Below, piece after piece: positions 41,832-50,242 of a DNA stretch of 64,000 nucleotides (position 1 is the stretch's first letter; each line of letters starts with the position of its first letter). The stretch is from positions 8,799,001 through 8,863,000 of the forward strand of contig NC_087118.1 in NCBI RefSeq assembly GCF_963855985.1. Reading direction: 5' to 3'. Below the pieces are notes generated by a model. The model was not told the origin of the DNA. It searched no databases and saw nothing but the letters and a program-made list of their open reading frames with translations. The position numbers and the translations under genes are program-made. The DNA comes from Ostrinia nubilalis (Eukaryota > Arthropoda > Insecta > Lepidoptera > Crambidae).

Positions 41832-42290
41832 ATGACGGAAAGCAGTGGTATAATTAATACCTTGATAGATCATTTACCGTTTGAGTTACATTTACCTGGG
41901 TATCAATATTGTGGTCCTGGAACTAAACTTCATAAACGATTACTTCAAGGCGACCGTGGGATTAACAAATTGGACGAGGCTTGTATGCACCACGATATTG
42001 CTTACTTGAATAAAGACTCTGGTACTCGACAAAAGGCTGACTTAGAATTGTTAAATATGGCTAAGAAAAGGCTAAAATCAAAAGATGTTGGAAAAGGAGA
42101 AAAAATTGCTTCATGGATAGTTAAAAATGCGATGAAAGCCAAAATCAGAGCCGGTCGAGGCACAACATCATTTAAGAAAGGGATAAAGAAAATAAAATTA
42201 GAATTAAAAAAACTTAAAACTAAAGATAATCACTCTGCTATAAAATACGCAGCTGCAGCTGCAAAAAAACTTTTCAGCAACAAAAAATGA
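41832..42290 (+). CDS. PLA2-like capsid-associated protein of Polinton
   Basis: 152 codons, intact. Near the N-terminus are YQYCGPGTKL (calcium-loop-like) and LDEACMHHDIAY, with the histidine-aspartate pair of parvovirus-type phospholipase A2. The rest is strongly basic and alanine/lysine-rich, as in capsid-internal proteins. By analogy with parvoviral VP1 it could act on membranes during particle entry, but that is family knowledge, not shown here. It sits between the integrase and the pX-like peptide. Only the CGPG and HHD patterns are visible, so activity is uncertain. Confidence 0.78.
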   Translation: MTESSGIINTLIDHLPFELHLPGYQYCGPGTKLHKRLLQGDRGINKLDEACMHHDIAYLNKDSGTRQKADLELLNMAKKRLKSKDVGKGEKIASWIVKNAMKAKIRAGRGTTSFKKGIKKIKLELKKLKTKDNHSAIKYAAAAAKKLFSNKK

Positions 42291-42293
42291 ATA

Positions 42294-42563
42294 CGATTAC
42301 CTCGATGTATTCCTCTTCCAAAATGTGGAGGACTTTTACCACTTATTCCTATATTTGCGGGGTTATCGGCTTTAGGTTCCCTTGCGGGAGGTGCAGCTGG
42401 TATAGCAAAAGCTGTTAATTATTCTAAAGCCGCACAAAAGAGTCTAATGGAATCAGAAAGGCACAACAGAATGATGGAAGCGGTAGCCCTTGGAAAAGGA
42501 CTGTATATAAAACCTCATAAAAAGGAGCTGGTTTATATCTCAATCCGACAAAAAACTAATTAA
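42294..42563 (+). pseudogene. pX-like small capsid peptide of Polinton, broken
   Basis: A frame without its own ATG reads LPKCGGLLPLIPIFAGLSAL, then a Gly/Ala-rich stretch (GSLAGGAAGIAKAVN), then HNRMMEAVALGKGLYIKP. This Pro/Gly/Ala-rich pattern with a GLYLKP-like end is typical of a small protein beside the protease in insect Polintons and recalls adenovirus core/minor capsid peptides. The ATG at 42288 is in another frame, and a one-base loss in an A run near 42521 shifts the last residues. Too short and too broken to be picked up as an ORF. Confidence 0.6.
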
Positions 42564-42930
42564 GCGGCTACCTAGACGTGCGCTCACTAACCTGGATATA
42601 TTAGAACATGCTAGTGATATTCCATTCTTTCGTGGTGTATTCATGAGAGATACATTACCTGCGAAGCCTAAGAAGATAGAATGTGCAATCATGAATTTGG
42701 ATAGTAACAAAAATCCTGGTACACATTGGGTAGCCTTTGTAAAGCAAGAAGATTACGTTGAATATTATGACAGTTTTGGTAATTTAAAACCACCATTAGA
42801 ATTAGTCAAATATTTTCGTAACTTACCTATAAACTATAATTATGTACGACAACAGGCCTTTGGAAAGATGAACTGTGGTCATTTGTGTTTGAAATTTTTA
42901 AGGAATTATTGGAACAAACATTTTATATAA
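42546..42930 (+). pseudogene. Adenovirus-type cysteine protease (PRO), N-terminus damaged
   Basis: Homology starts at RRALTNLDI (about 42575) and runs to FLRNYWNKHFI at 42930. The catalytic set is visible: His in GTHWVAFVK, Asp in EYYDSFGN, Cys in MNCGHLCLKFL. This is the C5/Ulp1-like protease that matures capsid proteins in adenoviruses and Polintons. The frame is open from 42511 but has no ATG before 42643, which is inside the domain, so the normal start appears lost; the open part overlaps the end of the pX-like frame. If translation started at 42643 the His/Asp/Cys set would still be included, so partial function cannot be excluded. Confidence 0.82.
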
Positions 42931-42961
42931 ATAAATAATATTGTTTAATAAAAGTGTCAGT

Positions 42962-43777
42962 ATAATAATTTCTTTCACTGTGTCTATAACTGGGACAGGA
43001 GCCTCCTTAACAACAAACTATTCACCGACTTTGGAGCTTCGAGAGAACTATGAATGCGGTCTTTTATATTTTTCAACCTTCAATTCCTAACATTGATGAA
43101 AGAAACAACAAGTTTTACTATGGTGAAAATGAGATCATTGAAATTCCTGAAGGGTCTTACGAGCTTCAGGATATTTGTGATTATTTAAAAAACAACATTA
43201 GTGTTCTAAATTAAAACTTACTTGCAATAATAACACATTGAAAACAAATATATATTGTTCTAAAGAGGTTCATTTCGATAAAAGTGGTTCAATTGGTAAA
43301 ATTTTAGGTTTTGGAATGGAAACAATAAATTCAAATATAAGTACTGAATCAAAGTATCCTGTGAGCATTCTATCAACAACCATTGTGAGGATCGAATGCG
43401 ATGTAGTTAGTGGTTCATTTGTGAATGGGAAAGCAAGTCATATAATTTATGAATTCGTGCCTAATGTACCACCTGGTTATCGAATAATTGAAATACCTAA
43501 AAATTTAATTTATTTTCCTGTCAACCAAAGTTCTATAAGTGCTATCAATATCAGGCTGTTGGACGCTGAAAACAAAGAAATCAACTTACGTGGTGAAGAA
43601 GTACAGCTGTATTTACATTTCAGAAAAAAAATGATTAATTTCAATAAAAACTCTTCTACATTGAGTACTTCAGTCAGTTCTAAAAGATCATTTCACAAAG
43701 ACAGACCGCTTCAGCTAAAGAAGAAGCTAACCAAGACTAATAAAGAATTTCTGAAGTTAATTGGTTTGATAAAATGA
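42962..43777 (+). pseudogene. Penton-like minor capsid protein, frameshifted
   Basis: The first part (42962-43214) reads TNYSPTLELRENYECGLLYF, YYGENEIIEIPEGSYELQD and ends at a stop; a one-base shift near 43212 leads to the second part (43217-43777) with GKILGFGM, IVRIECDVVSGSFVNGK, VPPGYRIIEIP and the C-terminal INLRGEEVQLYLHFRKK. The single-jelly-roll length and the closing GEEV-x-L-x-L pattern fit the Polinton minor capsid (penton) protein. No ATG is seen upstream of 42962 in frame, so the start is also lost. It sits between protease and major capsid genes, the usual order. Confidence 0.75.
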
Positions 43778-43789
43778 ATATTTTAAATA

Positions 43790-44612
43790 CAGGGTGTTTC
43801 TTGTAAGGTGTCAAGCCGAAGGCAGGTGATAGGTGAGGACTAGACCTATCGATTTCACCCCCATGTATGCTCTACGATTTTTCTTAGTTTAGAAGTTATC
43901 GTTAATTTTGTGATTTTTTCAAATTTCATGACCTAGTGGCTTAATTTTTTTTTTATCTTTTTATTGGGTTGATTTTTCTCAGATTTATTTTTTTTGACAG
44001 ATTCCCTATTAGTTGCAGATATTTGAAAAAAATAATCATCTTCCTATCTTTGATGCAAGATACAAAATTTTTGCTAGAAACATAAAAAATATGCTTTTAG
44101 CAGAACATTCTAAAATTTTCAATTGAAATGTATGAGAAAAAAAAAGAATTTCCATAAGTCCAAAATAATTTTAAAAACTGCGCAGTTTTCTAAACTTTCA
44201 TAATAACACAAAAAAACATGTACTTAATAGGCCATTATTTTCTGTAATCGCTCCACTAAAGTGGTAAGTCGGAGATTCCGTTACATGTTTTTGACTTTCT
44301 TAGGACTAAGTAATATTTGCAATCCCCTAAGTTTACGTTATGTAGAACACATTTAGAGACAATAACTGAAAAGATTTTTTTTATCCACAACGTGGAAGCT
44401 CTTGCTCTTCATGTAGTATACAAAAGGGAATATGAAAATTTTGATGACAAACCATATTAGAATGCAAGAAGCTTTTGTAAATTTACGAATAATTGTTTTG
44501 TGTCGTTGTCGAATGTGCATTCAGGTCAGCAACGGACATTTTGAACATTTACTTTAAATTAAATCATTACACCCTTTTTTGCTCTCTCTCTCTCTCTCAC
44601 AGACACACACAC

Positions 44613-44707
<95 letters not shown>

Positions 44708-45509
44708 CTTTCTCTTTCCTTTCACACTCTAATAGGTAGGTATATCAAATTTAATCGTAAAGTAACAATCACCACTGTGGTCTAGTGGTAAGACTACCTA
44801 TTTAGGACAGCCAATTCCTCTGTGGTTTAGGATTCCGGGTGAAGCTCGCTGGTCATCCAGCAGTTTCCAACTTTCCATCAGGTCAGATGAAGGGCAAGAG
44901 CTTCCTCGTTGTGGATAAAAAATGTTCTGTTCAGTTATTGTCTCTAAACGTGTTCTACGTAACGTACACTTAGAGGATTGCAAATATTAGTTAGTCCTAA
45001 GAAAGTCAAAAACATGTAACGGAATCTCCGACTTACTAATTTAGTAGAGCGATTACAGAAAATAATGCCCTGTTAAGTACATGTTTTTTTGTGTTATTAT
45101 GAAAGTTCAGAAAACTGCGCAGTTTTTAAAATTATTTTGAACCTATGGAAATTCTTTTTTTTTCTCATACATTTCAGTTGAAAATTTTAGAATGTTCTGC
45201 TAAAAGCATATTTTTTATGTTTCTAGCAAAAATTTTGTATCTTGCATCAAAGATAGGAAGGTGATTATTTTTTTCAAATATCTGCAACTAATAGGGAATC
45301 TGTCAAAAAAAAGAAATCTGAGAAAAGTCAACCCAAAAAAAAGATTTAAAAAAAATTAAGCCACTAGGTCATGAAATTTGAAAAAATCACAAAATAACGA
45401 TAACTTCTAAACTATGAAAAATCGTAAAACATACATGGGGGTGAAATCGATAGGTCTAGTCCTCACCTATCACCTGCCTTCGGCTTGACACCTTACAAGA
45501 AACACCCTG
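43790..45509. mobile_element. 1,720-bp palindromic element with CA tract and tRNA-like spacer
   Basis: Starts CAGGGTGTTTCTTGTAAGG and ends in its complement; flanked by TA (43788-43789 and 45510-45511). Arms are about 630 bp (to about 44421 and from about 44885). The spacer carries a CT run and a long (CA)n tract (44601-44702) and TGGTCTAGTGGTAAGACT (about 44777), which looks like a tRNA A box. No real ORF; the His/Thr-rich frames are the microsatellite. Confidence 0.92.
44601..44702. repeat. (CA)n microsatellite
   Basis: About 100 bp of almost pure CA dinucleotide in the spacer of the palindromic element. Confidence 0.97.
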
Positions 45510-45511
45510 TA

Positions 45512-45703
45512 TAAAAGAAAGTCGTGTTAGTTACTCCACTTATAACTCAAGAACGGCTGAACCGATTTAGCTGAAAATTGTCAGGGAGGTAGTTTAGAGC
45601 CAGGAGAAGGACATAGGATACTTTTTATCCCGTTCGAAATAAAAAAAACAAGTCTGCTTATTTATTGCCATTAAGGCGGAACAAAGTTCGCCGGGTCAGC
45701 TAG
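45512..45703 (+). mobile_element. Helitron 3' part
   Basis: AAAAGAAAGTCGTGTTAGTT, AACTCAAGAACGGCTGAACC and TTCGCCGGGTCAGCTAG are classic lepidopteran Helitron sequences; the CTAG end (45700-45703) is followed by T. The 5' TC end is not seen; the palindromic element occupies that border. It truncates the major capsid gene. Confidence 0.82.
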
Positions 45704-45705
45704 TT

Positions 45706-47607
45706 GTGTATAAAAGCACCACCAAAGAAAAAGTATCAAATGTACACTTCGTAAATAATCCTGCCCTATTTCTCTTCCAAGATATAAGATATGAATTAAA
45801 TGGAGTAGAAATAGACAAAATTAAGAATGCTGGTATTACTATGCAACGGGGCGTCTAAGCTAGCTCAGTCTGACACCCCGCTGTTTAGTACTAAGTCCCA
45901 GTTCGCCTTCTGCGATGAGGGATGTGTACCTATCCAGGATGCCTACAGGGATATTCGACCAAGGAAACGCACAATCAATAACACAATGGCACTTATAATT
46001 CAGGTTCCACAATAGTTTACTTATTCTAGTTCCACTGACTCTAAATTACTATTATTTGAATAATGAACAAGTTATCCCACAATTGCAAATCTATTACGAC
46101 AAGAGGGATAGCGACGCGCCCGGTTCGCGTCCCGAAACTAGTTTACGTATCCGCGAGAGGGGCGGCGCCCTGTGCGAGGTGTAGCGAGTGTTAGTTTGGA
46201 TACTTATAACTAGGGGGGTAGGATGTGGTCCGATTAGCTCGAGCCAGGGACCGAAGCCTCAATAGTGAGCGCGACCACAGGGGAAAGGCGTTGGACCTAC
46301 GGGGCGAGGGGGTGTGAAGTTCAGGAAGGGTGGCAGCAGGATTGCTACCGCAGGTTCGGGATGAGTATCACATGCACTACTCGGTAAGGACGAGAATAGG
46401 TAGCTATCAACGATAGAACGTTTCAACAGCAACACGAAGCTTTATGGCTCCGCGGAGGTAAACGAGGTATCGAGTCAAGCCAAGTTAGTGGGAACAGTGT
46501 GGGTAGCAATTCGCTAGGGACTCTGTGCAATGCAACCGAGGGAACAATAGACGCGTGCGCGAACGTCTGGTTGTTGCAATGGCTCCCGAGCGAATGCTAG
46601 GCTCCCGCGGTCGCCGCCGTCTCTTATATTAGCTCGGTCCGTGCGGCGTGCGGCCGCGCAGCCGTAGGGTTGTCAAAATCTCTGCGCTCGGTGCTAGGGC
46701 TGTCGATGCGTCGCGGGGCGCGTCACAACTACAACAATAAAATCTTACCTATCATTAAATGACAATGAATCTAAGTGTGGTCGAGTTTGGGGCTGGTCAA
46801 CCGCAGGAACAAACAATGCCAGTGGTGGATCATTTTCTGCATATATACCATTAAACAGGATACTAGGATTTGCCGAAGACTACGAAAAAATTATCATTAA
46901 CTCTAAACACGAGTTAGTATTGCTGAGAAGTAATACTAATCTTAATGCGGTCAAGTTAAACGCGGGTGAAGTTGTAGATGACATTTCAATAAAATTATAT
47001 GGCGAGTTCCACACATGAAAGTTTCGGACCGAGAAAGAATTAACCTATTAAAACATTTAGAGAAAGATCGAGCTATTCCATTAACGTTTCGTAATTGGGA
47101 TCTGTATGAATACCCATTACTGCCTAAAACACGTAAGCATACTTGGTCTATAAAAACTTCTTCACAAGTAGAGAAACCGCGATTTGTTGTCATCGCCTTA
47201 CAAACCAACCGCAAACATAACGTTGCATTGTCAATGGCAGAGTTTGATCATTGTCACGTCCGTGATGTAAGAGTCTTTTTAAATTCATCATATTATCCGT
47301 TTGAAGGTGTAAATATTAGTTTTTCAGAAGATAGGTTTTCTTTATTATACGAACAAGATTTCAACAGTCATATCACGGACGTCGGTCAGAGCCGTTGTTA
47401 AGTTTGAAAGAATTCAGAGACGTAGCTCCTTTAATTGTTATCGACTGTTCGAGACAACACGAAACTTTAAAAGGTTCAATCGACGTGAGAATTGAAATCG
47501 AAACAGACCAAGAAATACCAGATCAGACATCTGCTTATTGCTTGATATTAAACGATTGTATATTCGAATACAAACCTTTGAGTAACATTGTTAAGAAAAT
47601 ATCATGA
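45706..47607 (+). pseudogene. Polinton major capsid protein (double jelly roll), broken
   Basis: 5' end lost at the Helitron. The frame from 45706 reads FLFQDIRYELNGVEIDKI, is split by a solo LTR (45842-46727), and continues with TAGTNNASGGSFSAYIPLN, ILGFAEDYEKI and KHELVLLRSNTNLNAV. A deletion of about 10 bases near 47000 and another shift near 47358 move it through two more frames: SDRERINLLKHL, TFRNWDLYEYPLLP, RFVVIALQTNRKH, then EPLLSLKEFRDVAPLIVIDC and QTSAYCLILNDCIFEY. This is the insect double-jelly-roll capsid protein that forms the Polinton particle shell. It ends at the TGA at 47605-47607, overlapping the next ATG. Confidence 0.88.
45842..46727 (-). mobile_element. 886-bp solo LTR in the capsid gene
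   Basis: Begins TG and ends CA, flanked by ACTA on both sides (45838-45841 and 46728-46731). It is much more GC-rich than its surroundings. With one ACTA removed the capsid frame continues exactly. On the minus strand a TATAAGAG (46621-46628) followed by GC-rich DNA suggests minus orientation. No internal ORF. A 4-bp duplication suits Gypsy- or BEL-type elements. Confidence 0.75.
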
Positions 47608-48066
47608 ATAGCAATAATAATGTAGTTGTAGATCTTCAAGGATTTAAAAACAATAGAAATGAATTCATAATAAAAGAATTTGCTATAGCTACCCAAAAGC
47701 ATACCCACCTATTTTTGATCAAGCCTCCATACCCGTTCAGTTCACTAACTGTTGAAGAGAAAAGACAAGTTTGTTGGATCGAAAAGAACAGAGGCAAAAG
47801 ATCGGTGGAATGAAGGCTATATTGATTATAGAGAGTTTCAAAGAATTATCGTACCTTATTTAAAAGGTAAATATATTTTGGTAAAAGGAGATGAAAAGAT
47901 TAAATGGGTGCATAATTTGTGTAATCAAAATAGTGTAATGGACATAACTTATCTAGGTGTTCCTAGTTTAAACACTCTTTACAGAATTTATTGTTCAGAT
48001 AATCCCAAATTATTTAACTGTGTTAACCATGAGAAAATTTGTGCATTAAAAATATTATATGTATAA
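47604..48066 (+). pseudogene. Small conserved Polinton gene (nuclease-like fold?), frameshifted
   Basis: The ATG at 47604 overlaps the capsid stop. It reads NVVVDLQGFKNNRNEFIIKEFAI, TQKHTHLFLIKPPYPF and RQVCWIEKNRG, then a one-base shift near 47795 leads to RWNEGYIDYREFQRIIVPYL, ILVKGDEKIKWVHNL, DITYLGVPSLNTLYRI and a Cys/His-bearing end. I recall this type of protein beside insect Polinton capsid genes. The D-x-Q opening and later spaced acidic and aromatic residues recall RNase-H-fold exonucleases, but the catalytic set is not clear. Function unknown. Confidence 0.6.
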
Positions 48067-48418
48067 AGAAATGGTGTGTTGAAAGAAATTTTGCAATATG
48101 AATTTATTGTATTATTTAGTGTAGTGTTATTTTAATTATTGTGTAAATTAATAAAAGCTAATTACTGTATTATGATTATTTAAAATGATGAATAAATGTG
48201 TTTAATAAAATTAACTGTCTCATTTACCTAAACCTAAATTATGTTTTAAGAAAATAAAAAGTCATTAAGTTTAAATCAATTTAATTTTATCAATAACTTA
48301 ACTAAACAAAAATATCTTATTTTACTTATCCTATTAAAACATAAAAACAAGTTACTTACACTTAAACTTAATTTAAAAACAAAAGTCACTTATTTTTAAA
48401 TATTATCATTACAAAAGA
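48067..48418. other. AT-rich 3' region after the Polinton genes
   Basis: No ORF or RNA gene seen. AATAAA-like motifs (about 48150 and 48205) could serve polyadenylation of the last gene. Confidence 0.4.
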
Positions 48419-48941
48419 CAATGCCGGAAATTGGCGTCTTTTTTTTTTCGCGCGGCCATCGACCAAACTTTGTTTTTTGATTACAAAATAGTGTAATAAA
48501 CCAAACTTACTACGACATGTATACCTCTAAACTCAGTCTGAACTGAGTTACGAGCATTAGAAGATTGATGATTTTCATACTAGATTTGCTTTTTGCGCGC
48601 AAGTTTTGTAAGAAATTGCAACAAAATAGTGACATTGTATGTGTAAACAAACAATACCATCCATTAAAGGCTCCAGACATCAGTATGCAGCTGAATCAGC
48701 GCAATAAAAAAATAGCGCAATATTTTGTTGCAATTTCTTACAAAACTTGCGCACAAAAAGCAAATCTAGTATGAAAATCATCAAACTTCTAATGCTCGTA
48801 ACTTAGTTCAGACTGAGTTTAGAGGTATACATGCCATAGTAAGTTTGGTTTATTACACTATTTTGTAATCAAAAAACAAAGTTTGGTTGATGGCCGCGCG
48901 AAAAAAAAAAGACGCCACCTTCCATACAAAATCTGGCATTG
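48419..48941. mobile_element. 523-bp palindromic element
   Basis: The left arm (CAATGCCGGAAATTGGCGTC...) and the right arm (...GACGCC...GGCATTG) are near-complements over about 200 bp each, including GCGCGGCCATC and TTGTAAGAAATTGCAACAAA. Ends are CAATGCC/GGCATTG. The target duplication is not clear. No ORF. Confidence 0.8.
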
Positions 48942-49101
48942 CCATTTGTTTGCATATATTGGTTATTATAAATAAATAAATAAATAAATAAAAATAAAAA
49001 TTCATTTCTTTCCAAAAACACTTGAATACAGAGTTATTACCAAGTCTTCCCGGTAAGTAGTCAGAGACACTTGTATTGGGAATAACTCGCTACTTCCCAT
49101 T

Positions 49102-50034
49102 CGATGGCTCCTACGTATACTGGCGTAAGTGAAAAAAGTAAATTTTACAGGAGAGCCATTTTAGTGGCCAGAACCATATTTTTGGGTCATATCTTCTGAC
49201 CTACTAAAACGAATTTAATGAAATTTCACATTTAGCCTTAACATGTAATGCTTTTGCTACTGCTGTTATCAATTTTTATATTTTTCTTAAATATTTTGAG
49301 ATTTTACGCATTGCCCTTTTACGTCGGCATATTTCTATAATTTCATGTATATTGTTCAACGTAAAGAGACTTAAATGACAACGTAAATATAATATTTTAA
49401 GCGATTACTCTCTTTATTTATGCATGTAATTATTTTAATTGTTATCATGTGCTATATCAATAATAAATCAGTTAGAAAAAGTCGTTTAATGTACCGTTTT
49501 ACGTTTTAACGCAAATACGCCCATATACTGTGCTCGAGATTTAGTTAGGTCTTTTAACATAATGTGTCATATTTTTAAAAAATATAAATAACTTGAAAAA
49601 ATCGAATTGCCTAAGGCGGGAATTGAACCCACGATGCCTTAGGCAGTTCGCTTTTTTCAAGTTATTTATAATTTTCAAATTAGTTTGAGATGCGACTCTT
49701 AACGCTAAAAATTAAATAACTATATAATGTGTCATAATTTATAAATAAAACAATTTGCTAAATATTTTCATGGCTTTATTTAAGATTTGGATTATAAAAA
49801 ATATATGTTTATGTAAGCAACTACTCGTACAGATTGACGAATCGTATGATTGGGCTTTATACGTGGCGTAGTTTTGCACATACGCCTATTTGCCTAAAAT
49901 TTTATTTTGTATCTAATGGAAAAAAAAATTTTTTTTCTTACTGATGTTATAGATTAGAGCAAAGTGAAATCATTGCTTAAATAATTGGAAAAAGGCGTAA
50001 GCGGCAGTTTCGCCCTTATACGTAGGAGCCATCG
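49102..50034. mobile_element. 933-bp DNA element with 4-bp CATT duplication
   Basis: Terminal inverted repeats CGATGGCTCCTACGTATA, flanked by CATT at 49098-49101 and 50035-50038. No ORF. An internal palindrome (about 49587-49675) encloses a tRNA T-arm-like sequence. Superfamily unknown. Confidence 0.8.
49587..49675 (-). repeat. Palindrome enclosing a tRNA T-arm-like core
   Basis: Arms of about 35 bp (AAATAACTTGAAAAAATCGAA at the left) surround GGGTTCAATTCCCGCC (minus strand), a T-arm/B-box look-alike. The related tRNA-like sequence at 19605-19650 shares AACTGCCTAAG and the same core. Confidence 0.7.
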
Positions 50035-50242
50035 CATTAGGATATCTCTAATTAATTCTAGGAGTATTAGTTCACTAAGTAAGCATTTACTTTGGTATGT
50101 AAGAAAATTTACAGCAGCAAATTGTAATAAGTTATGGTAGACTTTCATTGTCATAGACATTGACAGTCTGCGCTCAGTCGCTTTCGTGGACAGACGCTTG
50201 TTTACTCTACTCGACAATCCAGTGTTTCTCAAACTTTTTGAC

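Larger units (their letters stand above)
37641..48066 (+). mobile_element. Polinton/Maverick gene block (inactivated)
   Basis: Ten consecutive plus-strand genes with the Polinton signature set: FtsK/HerA-type packaging ATPase, retroviral-like integrase with chromodomain, adenovirus-type protease, penton-like minor capsid and double-jelly-roll major capsid protein, plus accessory genes. Coding genes are tightly spaced or overlap. Inserted into it are a 1,047-bp palindrome, a 1,720-bp palindrome, a Helitron tail and a solo LTR. Terminal repeats and a DNA polymerase in continuity are not seen; a polymerase relic is at 61065-62945. Borders are those of the genes, not of the element. Confidence 0.9.

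Noticed and set aside
44493..44785. Open frames rich in His-Thr
   Set aside because: They are translations of the (CA)n microsatellite in the palindrome spacer, not proteins.
46129..46720. GC-rich segment first considered as ribosomal RNA or a host CpG island
   Set aside because: TG...CA ends, ACTA on both sides and exact rejoining of the capsid frame favour a solo LTR; no rRNA core sequence was recognised.
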